Assembly (NCBI GenBank): GCA_026391735.1
Contig: JAPLDL010000022.1
Location: 1-64,000, forward strand
Reading direction: 5' to 3'
DNA length: 64,000 nt
Source of the DNA: Bacteroidota bacterium
Lineage (GTDB): Bacteria; Bacteroidota; Bacteroidia; Bacteroidales; FEN-979
This document shows, in pieces, positions 21,301 to 28,245 of this stretch. The notes under the pieces were generated by a model. The model was not told the origin of the DNA. It ran no database searches and saw only the letters and a list, made by a program, of their open reading frames with translations. The translations under genes were made by a program, and so were the position numbers. Each line of letters opens with the position of its first letter. The stretch's first letter is position 1.

Positions 21301-24300
21301 ATGTTTACCGATCTTTCCCAACCCAACGGAGGAAGCAGTATCATCCAATGGGCCTGGAACTTCGGTGACCCCGGCTCAGGGATTAATAATACTTCTTCCA
21401 ACCAGAATGCAACACATATTTACCATACCTCCGGTACTTACCAGGTAAAACTTGTCGTTTGGTCGGCTATAGGCTGCATTGATACTATTGTCAAACCGAT
21501 CCAGGTTATGCAGCAACCCAAAGCAATGTTCACTGCCGGGCCAACCTGTGAATCAAATCCAACACAGTTTACAGATAATTCCATCCCCAATGCTACAGCT
21601 ATAATTGAATGGGATTGGGATTTTGGTGACGGATCGCCGCATTCAAATCTCCAGAATCCGGTTCATTTGTACGCGATATCAGGGCAGTTCAACGTGAGCC
21701 TGTGGGTTAAAAACAGCAACCAATGCACACATGACACAACACTTAGTGTTACCGTTGTTGCCAAACCAGTCGCCCTGTTCAATACCAATGCTCCTCAATG
21801 CATGGGCAAAGCAGTAGCGTTTATGAATCTTTCCACAACCCAGTACGGACAGATCGTAAAATGGAAATGGACATTCGGTGACGGTACTGACACGATCGTA
21901 GTATTCCCTGGGGTTCCCAATGTAAGTCATGTTTTCACTGGCACTGCCAGCCAGCACCTGGTTCGTCTCACGGTCACGACTAATGACAGTTGCTCAAATT
22001 ACATTGAGCAGATCATAAACAGCGTTCCTCAGCCGGCTGCTGATTTCAGCTATTCAACTACAAGGTGTGTGGGCCAGAGCGTTAGTTTCACCGACAATAC
22101 CCAGTTGAACGGGGGCGGAGTCATTACAGGGTGGAACTGGAATTTTGGTGACCCCTCATCCGGAAGCCAGAATATATCAACATTACAAAACCCGGTTCAC
22201 ATTTTTACCAATGCGGCGTCCTATAATGTAGTACTTATCGTAACCAACCTCAATTCCTGTACCGATGCCATATCACATCCGGTGAGTATAGGTAATGCCC
22301 CCCAGGCTAATTTCAGATCTGATACGGCATGTTTGGGTACACCTACTCAGTTTACAGACCTGTCGACTCCCAATGCAACCTCAATCACAGCCTGGGACTG
22401 GAATTTCGGGGACGGATCACCTCATTTGTATATTAAAAATCCCGTTCACCAGTACAATACTTCAGGAATCTTTGCTGTAACCCTTACAGTCACTAATTCC
22501 AATGGTTGTACCCATTCGGTCACAAAGCAGGCAAATGTCACTCCTGCGCCTTCTCCCGCCTTCTCATTCTCACAGAATAATTGTATGGGAACAGCTGTTT
22601 CATTTTACGATTTCAGCACAACCCTGCAGGGATATATAGTAACATGGAAATGGTATTTTGGAGACGGTGATTCCACAATCGTCAATTTGCCGAACTCACA
22701 AAACGTAACCCATGTTTATGCAACTGCCGGAACATTTAATGTCAACCTCGTCGTTATTACCAATCACGGCTGTTCAGGATCAGTCACACATCAGGTAAAT
22801 GTTGCTGCCGGCCCTCTTGCCAATTTCAACTTCGCATCAACACGCTGCCAGGATGAACCGTTACATTTTCAGGATAACTCCCAAACGAACGGAGGAGGTG
22901 TTCTGATTACCTGGAATTGGGACTTTGGGGATCCAGGTTCAGGTATCAATAATAACTCATCCATGCAAAATCCCTTTCATATTTATTCTTCAGGAGGAAC
23001 TTATCAGGTAAAACTCATCGTATTAAACATTAACAACTGTTCTGATACAATCATCAAACCGGTAATTGTCAGCAGCAAACCTTCTGCCCATTATAAAGCA
23101 GATACGGTATGCAAAGGCAGCCCAACACAATTCACAGATCAATCGGCGGCAAACTCGGGGAGTATTATCTCCTGGAATTGGAGCTTCGGGGATGGCGTTA
23201 CTTCCACTCTCCCCAATCCGACGCATACCTATGCCCAGGCTGGTGTTTATAATGCCATTCTGACGGTATTGAACTCCTTTAATTGCCAGAGTGACACTAC
23301 GGGCCAGGTCCTTGTAAAAGCACCGCCTGCAGCTTTATTCAGTCATGATAATGCCTGCAGCGGTTCGGCTACCCAGTTCCACGATCTTTCAACAACTACG
23401 GCTGGTGTGATAAATAAATGGCATTGGGAATTCGGGGATGGCGATACATCCAACCTGCAGAACCCCTCGCACACCTATGCAACAGCCGGAATTTACAACG
23501 TAGTTCTTACGGTGACCAGTACCCAGAACTGTTCTGACAGTTTCTCCATGCAGGTCAGTGTCTATATCAGGCCTTCTGCCGATTATTCATATTTAAGCCA
23601 GCATTGTCCCAAAGGCAGGGTGGCGTTTTCAGACCATTCCACCAGCTCCGGAGCTCCTATTGTTGCCTGGCTTTGGATATTTGAACCGGGTTACACATCC
23701 AGCTCGCAAAATCCGACATATATTTTCCCTGTTACAGATACCACTTATCAGGTGAGCCTTATCATCACTGATGCCAACGGATGCAAGGATACCCTGATCC
23801 AGCCTGTGATTGTTGTTCCAGGCATGAGTTTTACATTTTCGGCTGATACATCCTGTTACGGACATAGTACACATTTCATTCCTGTCAACCAGGCCCAGGG
23901 GGATGTATTACATGACCTGCAATGGAATTTCGGAGATCCGAACAGCGGTACAAATAATCAGTCAAACCTGTTTAATCCCACTCATGAGTTTACTGCTCCG
24001 GGGACATTTATTGTCAAATTATCAGCCTATAATTCAGACAATTGTAAGGACAGTATTTACAAAGAAGTGATCGTTCATTCCAATCCGGTTTCAGATTTTT
24101 CATTCGATACTATTCCTTATTGTGACAGCATTGTGACATTTCATAATATATCGGTCGTGAACGCTTCTGCAATAGATACGCTCGTCTGGGTGTTTGGTGA
24201 CGGAAATACCGTGGTACAGACCAGACCCGTGCCTCCAACCGTTGTGCATAAGTACCTTAGCTTCGGATCGTTTACAGTAAGCCTCAGGATCGTGAATACG

Positions 24301-25695
24301 AACGGATGTTCGGATGTCAGTTCCAAGTCGGTACTTGTTTCCTGTCTGAATGCACAATTCAAAGATCTGGATACACTTAAATGCCAGCGCCAGACGGTTA
24401 TGTTCAACGACAGTTCAGGACCAGTGAGCCTGATAAAGAAATGGTACTGGGCTTTCGGTGACGGGAAGGATACTACATACACTCACTTTAAAAGGACGAT
24501 TCAGCATAAGTATTCTCTAAGCGGGGACTATACGGTTATGCTGGTGGTTTCTCTGACCTCTAATGGAATAACCCTTACCGACACTAACCGGATAGGAATC
24601 CATGTTAGGTCAACGCCTGTTGCCGGTTTTACTGCAGCAGCCGTATGCTTCAAAGATTCCACCAGATTCATCAATGTGTCGGACAGCAACGGGTATTCCA
24701 TCGTCGCAACTTCCTGGAGATTTGGCGATTCAGGCTCCGGGGTGCATGATACCAGTACGCTGGCCGACCCGGCTCACTGGTATTCGACAAACGGGAAGTT
24801 CCATCCCGTTCTGGTGATAAAAAACAACCTGGGTTGTACCGATACTCTGAAAAAGGAGGTTAGGGTATACAAACTTCCTCAGTCATTGTTCTTAACACCC
24901 GAACCTTGTACCAGGCAGTATGCATTCTTTACTGATAAGAGCAAGCCCGGAGATACAGTGATTGCAAAATGGAACTGGACCTTTGGGGATACCGGCAGCG
25001 ACCAGGATACATCGGTCAGGAAGAACCCCTCACATACTTATCATAAGGCAGGCAAGTATTATGTCTATCTTAAAGTGAAGGATTACTTCGGATGTCAGAA
25101 TACCGGTATCGATTCAGTTGCCGTAAGGGAATCTCCGGTCAGTGCATTTACGTTTACCGACAATGTGGAAGGCGTTACCGGCAAAGTCCAGTTTAACAAT
25201 AAATCTGAGAATGCAGTCACGTATGAATGGAATTTCGGGAACGGTAAGACTTCAAATGAAGTAGATCCGCAGGTTACTTATGAAGAAGATGGTACATATA
25301 TCATTAAACTCACTGCTACCGGATCAAATTTATGCGAAGACACGACCACAACCAAATACGAATTTATTTTCCATGGATTATATGTTCCGAACCTGTTCGC
25401 ACCAACCAGCCTGACTTACCAGGTAAGGTTTTTCAAACCTGCCGGCATCAACCTGGCCGATTATCATATCACGGTGTATGATATTTCGGGCCATACCTTA
25501 TGGGAATCATCGGCTCTGGACACTGAAGGCCGGCCTCTTGAAGGATGGGATGGTACCTTCAACGGGAACCTTTTACCGCAAGGGACCTATATGTGGAAGA
25601 TTTCAGCCACATTTAAGGACGGCAAAGCCTGGGAGGGTTCCAATACCGGCAAAGGATCTACGACAACAATGGGAACGGTTACACTGGTGAGATAA
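12337..25695 (+). CDS. Giant T9SS-secreted PKD-repeat adhesin (SprB-like)
   Basis: 4,452 residues. The frame is open from 12238, but MKRCLLVLLLAGTLS...VQAQ at 12337 is a clear signal peptide, so I start there. Order: Ig-like N-terminus; seven ~85-residue Ig/PKD-like repeats (about 383-975) of the form PVPVISGPxxVCxGSTGxxY; about ten repeats of the form VTGGGxYCxGGxGVxVGLxGSQ (about 1149-2175), with an eleventh after 2700; five repeats with AGxNDTIC and TTSGDGTFDN (about 2176-2618); 18 PKD domains with WxWxFGDG/FGDPGSG (about 2800-4338); and a C-terminal type B sorting domain (VPNLFAPTS ... YDISGHTLWESS ... GWDGTFNG ... GTYMWKISA). This build matches gliding-motility or adhesion filaments such as SprB, with a PorP/SprF partner next door. 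Confidence 0.92.
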   Translation: MKRCLLVLLLAGTLSLIGSKVQAQCPPTVQIQSLFYTTIINGNNVSFCSGDSCKLVATPSGGVTYQWYHNGGVITTRGTNSVYYPTLAGDYYLIISGCGTPSATIHVVINPLPNGSITVSPTPPICTGSDVTITLNTDFTLNNWNWEAPYTGNPPTFTQQFLVSNVVEASLRDKNTNCSRVVGYYIVVHDAINPGTISADQIICSGTAPNLLTGTAPSGGDGTFTYQWMSSTISDVNGFTNIPGATDPTYQPGILTQTTWFRRMVSSNSPCPSSYTNAVKITVNARPIVTSAVTKSICSGNPVAYVPTSDVAGSTFAWTGLTTSPTVTVYGVTPVGSGTINDVLSIDPGGSSSGEVTYTIIPTGPAPTMCPGTPKNLVVTVKPLPIPVITGPNSVCFGSTGVIYSTAGGKTGYTWTIQGGVITSGQNTNSIIVNWTVAGSQWVRVTYSENGCAAATPTQYNVTVNPLPVPVIIGPNPACQGSTGNVYSTAAGMTNYGWLVSSGGTITGGGGSSDNNVTVTWNNSGVQWVKVTYTDANGCTNTSPTQYNVNVSIPSLTGPQSPCLGSNNSVYTTDPGMSSYQWTVSAGGNITSGGTSTDNTVTVTWNGAGSQTVTVNYTSGAGCMAGTPTTIIVNVHTLPVPSISGSSSVCAGSTGNIYTTQTGQSNYLWTLSAGGTLTGGGTTISNTATVTWNTPGAQWVKVNYTDANGCTAASPIQYDVTVKPLPVPGITGSTSECAGATGITYTTEAGKTGYSWTISGGNITSGSNSNTVTVTWTTAGPGWVAVNYTDVNGCQAAAATQHAVTVRPLPVPVISGAASVCVNATNVMYSTQPGMTNYQWSVSAGGTITGVSNTDIVYVTWNAAGPQTVSVSYTGSNGCTAATPSVYNVTVNPLPTITISGPNDVCKNSTGNVYTTQPGMSNYTWSVSAGGSITSGGTTSSNTATVTWNDQGAQTVTVNYQQTGCPAAAPFTFNVNVNPLPTANAGLDQLIPYGTSTTLTGVPGGGTPTLSYLWTPAANINGPNNTASVLTTNLTVNPTTFTFTVNDSKGCIASDMMQVTLNGTALAVSATATPQVICNNGASVQLNANATGGNSAVQHDYTWTSTPAGFTSTDQNPLVNPTQTITYHVSVWDGYNTATNSVLVTVNPLPTQFGVTGGGEYCSGGTGLPVGLDGSETGVNYDLKLGGTIIGSMPGSGSAISFGNKTAGGTYTIVATNATTNCVRNMSGSALITVNPVPTASTGGPQTIPYGTSTSLTGTASGGTAPLFYLWTPVNMIASGGTTLGPLTTNIYANQTYTLTVTDSKGCTQSSQTQVNVTGSAVHVDATVNPSTICDGSPAQLMATGTGGSGSYYYSWVCAPGTWTSNAPDPVVTPSVTTLYTVTINDGYNTATASVTVTVNPLPALQTVTGGGSYCSGGPGVPVGLSGSQVGVDYKLYIGGVYSATVPGTSVAISFGNQTAGGSYTVKATRVLTGCETWMTGTATVSILPLPQLYSMTGGGSYPAGGIGVIVGLTNSQLGINYRLLNNTDTLTPAPGIAGTGSPFDFGYQTLAGPYTAVAKNPVTECVSLMLGSVNVIINPYPSLFKVFGGGTICLGDAGKIIGLDGSEFGVRYVLRRDGDSIAAFPATGDTLFFGFFNTPGVYTVKAVNIATGLVKIMNGSATIVVNPLPVAYLLVPVGDTCPGTEVLLNGSQSGVMYYLIAGTDTVASQAGTGLPGLLSFGNQYIPAVFRAVGVNITTHCKMDMIGSVIIQPAPAIFNLTPPGFLCPGQVLTLSGSETGILYQLRRDSLINVGPPITGTGSSLDFGPQLLPGIYRVVATNLLSHCYSWQNGRSLVQPGPVRFTIIPNGDTCAGGRVRLDGSQTGIHYHLILNNTIYLDSLFGTGQSLVFGTYTTTGFYRILAVDTLTHCTDWMDGLVNVTSAPLAYNVIPNGMACAGSTVGLDNSEPGMSYTLILNHSIIAGGPITGTGFPISFGIQNTAGDYTVEANVISTACSKIMTGMASLSPNPTSFLLMPQGTFCPGINIYLNGSKTGVNYQLIRGGLVQQTLPGSGNILDFGVQTIAGVYTIKAVNVITTCDTLMTGSATIIQGPFAFNITPSGANCSPTVIGLTGSETGIKYQLVKNGGTLGSSVTGTGFPLTFGQQTDGTYRIVALSISTLCSDTMNGTVTISPGPTIHVGNDTTICATHSVALHADAHNYSTIHWITSGGGTFSDNSAPNTIYFPDQTDISLGTVTISSSVQGAPECPLKVATDTLLLSIHPFPVVTAGNNDTICITQTYTLNPTVSFDSVITWRTAGNGHFDNIHIKNPVYTPGSTDKASGQVRLTITVHGTLQCYSDTASSSMILYIEPLPIAYAGKDDTICENMKYRLAFAYSQHSSSVLWSTTGDGSFDNDAIPTPFYTPGPNDKNTGRVKLILIAVGSLPCISEVNRDTMLLLIDKLPVVIAGRNDTICAGQSFLTSASAQPRSSLTWTTSGDGTFDDQHKLGAIYFPGTADTISGLVQLKLTAWGTMKCASESVSDTILLRIIHMPVVNAGTDTLACSNIAIPLHGRAWHYSAVQWASLGDGQFDNNTLLRPNYTPGAADISLGHVFLTMSVNGLMQCGSHLATDTVRVDLRQLPLAVISGNQTICAGDATTLSISLSGTTPWSFVYTDGTSNYPVNNVLVSPYIININPLVNTTYSIVSMHDAYCSANYPISSFTIGVYPKPNTYNTVVGNGGHYCVGGNGVTIGTDGSESGILYQLLWGGTLIGSPVPGTGNPISFGLFTDPGVYKVKAYYPNTVCQSIFHDSAIVIVYPIPVVDFLIDSTCYGLATQFHISGPDISRIAQWNWDFGDGHTATYTSPVEPTHLYQSLGTFMVTLSVSDTNGCQKTQVHYVTVHPLPVALFAYSAPLCYGLPVSFTDHSYCQGTSTIKKWHWEFGDGRDTLIIWPGNPDISHLYASAGNFTVKLTVYTEQNCSSERTNTIQVLPAPLADFDHSTSCTNSAVMFTDLSQPNGGSSIIQWAWNFGDPGSGINNTSSNQNATHIYHTSGTYQVKLVVWSAIGCIDTIVKPIQVMQQPKAMFTAGPTCESNPTQFTDNSIPNATAIIEWDWDFGDGSPHSNLQNPVHLYAISGQFNVSLWVKNSNQCTHDTTLSVTVVAKPVALFNTNAPQCMGKAVAFMNLSTTQYGQIVKWKWTFGDGTDTIVVFPGVPNVSHVFTGTASQHLVRLTVTTNDSCSNYIEQIINSVPQPAADFSYSTTRCVGQSVSFTDNTQLNGGGVITGWNWNFGDPSSGSQNISTLQNPVHIFTNAASYNVVLIVTNLNSCTDAISHPVSIGNAPQANFRSDTACLGTPTQFTDLSTPNATSITAWDWNFGDGSPHLYIKNPVHQYNTSGIFAVTLTVTNSNGCTHSVTKQANVTPAPSPAFSFSQNNCMGTAVSFYDFSTTLQGYIVTWKWYFGDGDSTIVNLPNSQNVTHVYATAGTFNVNLVVITNHGCSGSVTHQVNVAAGPLANFNFASTRCQDEPLHFQDNSQTNGGGVLITWNWDFGDPGSGINNNSSMQNPFHIYSSGGTYQVKLIVLNINNCSDTIIKPVIVSSKPSAHYKADTVCKGSPTQFTDQSAANSGSIISWNWSFGDGVTSTLPNPTHTYAQAGVYNAILTVLNSFNCQSDTTGQVLVKAPPAALFSHDNACSGSATQFHDLSTTTAGVINKWHWEFGDGDTSNLQNPSHTYATAGIYNVVLTVTSTQNCSDSFSMQVSVYIRPSADYSYLSQHCPKGRVAFSDHSTSSGAPIVAWLWIFEPGYTSSSQNPTYIFPVTDTTYQVSLIITDANGCKDTLIQPVIVVPGMSFTFSADTSCYGHSTHFIPVNQAQGDVLHDLQWNFGDPNSGTNNQSNLFNPTHEFTAPGTFIVKLSAYNSDNCKDSIYKEVIVHSNPVSDFSFDTIPYCDSIVTFHNISVVNASAIDTLVWVFGDGNTVVQTRPVPPTVVHKYLSFGSFTVSLRIVNTNGCSDVSSKSVLVSCLNAQFKDLDTLKCQRQTVMFNDSSGPVSLIKKWYWAFGDGKDTTYTHFKRTIQHKYSLSGDYTVMLVVSLTSNGITLTDTNRIGIHVRSTPVAGFTAAAVCFKDSTRFINVSDSNGYSIVATSWRFGDSGSGVHDTSTLADPAHWYSTNGKFHPVLVIKNNLGCTDTLKKEVRVYKLPQSLFLTPEPCTRQYAFFTDKSKPGDTVIAKWNWTFGDTGSDQDTSVRKNPSHTYHKAGKYYVYLKVKDYFGCQNTGIDSVAVRESPVSAFTFTDNVEGVTGKVQFNNKSENAVTYEWNFGNGKTSNEVDPQVTYEEDGTYIIKLTATGSNLCEDTTTTKYEFIFHGLYVPNLFAPTSLTYQVRFFKPAGINLADYHITVYDISGHTLWESSALDTEGRPLEGWDGTFNGNLLPQGTYMWKISATFKDGKAWEGSNTGKGSTTTMGTVTLVR
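20984..23570 (+). repeat. ~780-bp higher-order repeat (three PKD domains per unit)
   Basis: Within the adhesin, PKD domains 2, 5, 8 and 11 start near 20984, 21763, 22547 and 23320. Domains 3, 6 and 9 start near 21255, 22035 and 22815; domains 4, 7 and 10 near 21517, 22300 and 23080. Each set shares its own sub-type: (2,5,8,11) xIVxWxWxFGDG, (3,6,9) NGGG...FGDPGSG, (4,7,10) CxGxPTQFTDxS. The unit is therefore a triplet of PKD domains (about 260 residues) tandemly copied. Confidence 0.75.
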
Positions 25696-25703
25696 TTCAT
25701 AGT

Positions 25704-26813
25704 ATGATGACAATGAAAAGCAAGATTGTTTTATTCGTGATCATAGGGTGCATTGGTCTCTCCACCCCTGATCGTGTTAAAGGACAGGATCCGTTATTCA
25801 CCCAGTTTTTCAGCGCTCCTTTATATTACAATCCGGCATATACCGGGATCGCTACAGGCCTGCGGGCCAGGTTCGACTACCGCAACCAATGGCCGAACCT
25901 TACGACACCTTACCGGGCCTATTATTTCTCGGCCGACCTGGGAGATAGAAATCTTCCTGGAGCTGGCGGGATCGGACTTATGGTTAATTCCGACAATGAG
26001 GGAGTCGGATTTATCCATAACCTGGAGCTGGCCCTGGATATTTCGGTCAGAATACCTATAACGGAATTCCTGGTTGCACAGGTGGGTGTTAAAGGAAGCC
26101 TGAAACAGAAGACCATCAACTGGAATGATTTTGTTGTAACCGACCAGTTGAATGAGAAATACGGGAACATATACCAAACAGCTTTATCCCACCCCGATGC
26201 CAATAAGCGGACCTACCCTGATTTTGCTGCAGGCGGGATCCTCAGAACAACCAATGAATCGGGATCCTTTAGCGGTACTCTGGGCTTTGCGGTGGATCAT
26301 ATGTTCCAGCCGGATGAGTCGTTCCTTCAAACCTCAAGTTCACCTTTGCCCAGAAAGTGGATTGCCCATATGGATGTTGTTTTTCAGGTAGGTGAAGCAG
26401 GTTCCACTTCGGGCCTCAGCTCGAATGGGTTTGGTGATCCTTTAAAGTTGAATCCGGGTATCCTTTTCGTCAGCCAAAGCCGCTTTAATACCATTGAAGT
26501 TGGAATGAACCTGATGAAATTCAATGTCTATCTTGGTGGATGGTATAAGACGACTTTAACCGGAGCGGTCTCAAACTCTTTTGCATTACTGGCAGGTTAC
26601 AACTACCGCTTTGCCGAGAACATGAGTGCGCGTTTTATTTACAGTTACGACATTCCAATATCGGGGGCGATGATGGGTACCGGCGGAGCACATGAGCTCA
26701 GTATTGTAATTGAATTCTCCTCTCTTAAGATATTTGGAGGAAGCAGCGGGGGTTTCAGGGGTAATGGCTCCAGAAAAGGCTATGATTACATGGAATGTCC
26801 TGAGTTTTACTAG
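25704..26813 (+). CDS. PorP/SprF family type IX secretion membrane protein
   Basis: 369 residues with a signal peptide (ending RVKGQ) and the PorP/SprF signature QDPLFTQFFSAPLYYNPAYTG at the mature N-terminus, followed by RFDYRNQWP and a predicted outer-membrane barrel. In Flavobacterium, SprF is needed for surface delivery of SprB, and such genes usually follow a type B-domain adhesin gene. Here it starts 8 bases after the adhesin stop, so the pair is almost certainly one operon. The final ~30 residues (GGSSGGFRGNGSRKGYDY) are Gly-rich. Partner specificity for the upstream adhesin is inferred from position. Confidence 0.92.
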   Translation: MMTMKSKIVLFVIIGCIGLSTPDRVKGQDPLFTQFFSAPLYYNPAYTGIATGLRARFDYRNQWPNLTTPYRAYYFSADLGDRNLPGAGGIGLMVNSDNEGVGFIHNLELALDISVRIPITEFLVAQVGVKGSLKQKTINWNDFVVTDQLNEKYGNIYQTALSHPDANKRTYPDFAAGGILRTTNESGSFSGTLGFAVDHMFQPDESFLQTSSSPLPRKWIAHMDVVFQVGEAGSTSGLSSNGFGDPLKLNPGILFVSQSRFNTIEVGMNLMKFNVYLGGWYKTTLTGAVSNSFALLAGYNYRFAENMSARFIYSYDIPISGAMMGTGGAHELSIVIEFSSLKIFGGSSGGFRGNGSRKGYDYMECPEFY

Positions 26814-26887
26814 GATTGCTCAACAAGATGATCTCCTCCCTTAACCTGATCAATCTTTTTTATGCTTTGGATGGTCAGGTCTGAATA

Positions 26888-27286
26888 TCAGAAATTCATT
26901 TTATGATAATCGTAGGTCGTATTATCCCTGAGTTGCTTTATCTGTAAGGCGATAAACAGGATTGCTTCAAGTTTATTCTGCCTGAACCATTGGATGGCGG
27001 CGGGTTTCCCATGACTGGCGTCGGCAAAAACAATATAAAAGTCAAAGTTGTTCTTATGCAGCCATTCATAGGCTTTCACATCTTCGTCAATTGCCTGGTC
27101 GAGAGCTGCCAGCTGGGGATACCCGTTTTTCAGCAGCCAGTCTGTAGCTTCTTCGCTTCCTCTCACTGCACTTGAAAGGACGGCCAATTCGGGATACCCG
27201 TTCTTCAGCAGCCATTCAAGGATATCTTTGTTCCCTTTGAGAGTCTCACCGAACGCAAGCCATATTTTGGGTGGATAGTAAAGCAT
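26888..27286 (-). CDS. Small helical-repeat protein of unknown function
   Basis: 132 residues, no signal peptide. It contains about four ~32-residue degenerate repeats built on xWLLKNGYPELAxLxxAV: residues 23-42 (ILEWLLKNGYPELAVLSSAV), 48-65 (TDWLLKNGYPQLAALDQA), 72-89 (YEWLHKNNFDFYIVFADA) and 97-113. The pattern predicts paired helices, as in ankyrin- or solenoid-like folds, but I do not recognise a named family. Minus strand, downstream of the radical SAM gene and separated from it by a heptamer array. It faces the sprF-like gene tail to tail. Confidence 0.65.
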   Translation of the reverse strand: MLYYPPKIWLAFGETLKGNKDILEWLLKNGYPELAVLSSAVRGSEEATDWLLKNGYPQLAALDQAIDEDVKAYEWLHKNNFDFYIVFADASHGKPAAIQWFRQNKLEAILFIALQIKQLRDNTTYDYHKMNF

Positions 27287-27293
27287 GTTTATT

Positions 27294-27363
27294 ATGCATG
27301 ATCAGATGCAGGATGCATGATGTGCAATATGGATATCCTGCATCCCGCATCCTTTATCCTCAT
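27294..27363. repeat. Heptamer repeat array (GCAGGAT type), inverted midway
   Basis: About ten 7-base units in phase: GCAGGAT, GCATGAT, GTGCAAT on the left and TCCTGCA, TCCCGCA, TCCTTTA on the right, reversing around GGATATCC (27331-27338). Sits between two minus-strand genes. More degenerate than the other arrays. Confidence 0.65.
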
Positions 27364-27373
27364 TATTTCAAAT

Positions 27374-28150
27374 TTAATCATAAACTTTAACTTCTAATCC
27401 TTCCTGTCTTAAACGAACAGCAATCCTCTCCATCTCCTCCCTGCTGATCTTCTCCAGATCACTGACCGGGGTTGCCCTGGCAATGGTATAGATCATGACC
27501 TCTTTAGGGCGGATGGCTTTAAGGTGTCCTATCCATTCTTCCACTTCTCTGTCGGTTGTGTTATCAACCATCCTGCCGTTTAAAACCCCTCTGAGGAACA
27601 TACTCTGAATGATCAGGTTCCCTTTAAATTTCTCCAGGCCTGAGATGAGCCCGGCAAAATCAATGGATTCGACCGGGTTATTCAGAATACGGAAGGTTTT
27701 TTCAGTCCCGGCATCAAGTTTCAGTATATTATTGTCAAGTTTCAATAAAGCATTAAATACCATGGGATCATGAATACGGCTGGCGTTGCTCAGAACGGTT
27801 ACTTTCGATGCGGAAGAATACCGGTCGCGGAGACTGATCGTATCATCAACGATACCGCTGAACTCCGGATGCAGCGTGGGCTCACCGTTCCCGGCGTAGG
27901 TAATGGAGTCGGGGAGGTAGTCCTCGAAAACGAGTTCTTTGAGTTTTTGTTCCAGGAAAGAGGCTACCACAGCACGAGAGGGTAGCTCCATACCTTCCCG
28001 GATACTGGCAGGGGTCCATCCGCATTCACAGTAAATACAATTAAATGAGCAGAATTTACTGTGCAGGGGAAGCAGGTTGATCCCCAGTGAGAGGCCCAGG
28101 CGGCGGCTGCGCAAAGGTCCGAAGATCACATCATGAAATAGAAATGACAT
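27374..28150 (-). CDS. Radical SAM protein
   Basis: 258 residues from the ATG at 28150 (MSFLFHDVIFGPLRSRRLG); an ATG seven codons upstream is also open. The 4Fe-4S/SAM motif CSFNCIYCECG lies near residue 35, followed by TYAGNGEPTLHPEF, the usual glycine-rich SAM-binding strand. The short N-terminal FGPLRSRRLGLSLGINLLP is typical of a MoaA-like group of small radical SAM proteins widespread in anaerobes. No auxiliary cluster motif is seen, so the reaction is not predictable. It is monocistronic or leads into the helical-repeat gene. Confidence 0.85.
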   Translation of the reverse strand: MSFLFHDVIFGPLRSRRLGLSLGINLLPLHSKFCSFNCIYCECGWTPASIREGMELPSRAVVASFLEQKLKELVFEDYLPDSITYAGNGEPTLHPEFSGIVDDTISLRDRYSSASKVTVLSNASRIHDPMVFNALLKLDNNILKLDAGTEKTFRILNNPVESIDFAGLISGLEKFKGNLIIQSMFLRGVLNGRMVDNTTDREVEEWIGHLKAIRPKEVMIYTIARATPVSDLEKISREEMERIAVRLRQEGLEVKVYD

Positions 28151-28245
28151 AGCTTGGATTAAGTACTGCAAAATTCCGCATTTTCCACCGACTTACCTAC
28201 GACAAAGGGAAAATGATTATTTTTATTGCCTGAACTAATCCTCAA

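Noticed and set aside
23570-25350. Continuation of the PKD triplet repeat to the end of the adhesin
   Set aside because: Domains 12-18 do not keep the three-subtype order, so the higher-order repeat was limited to domains 2-11.
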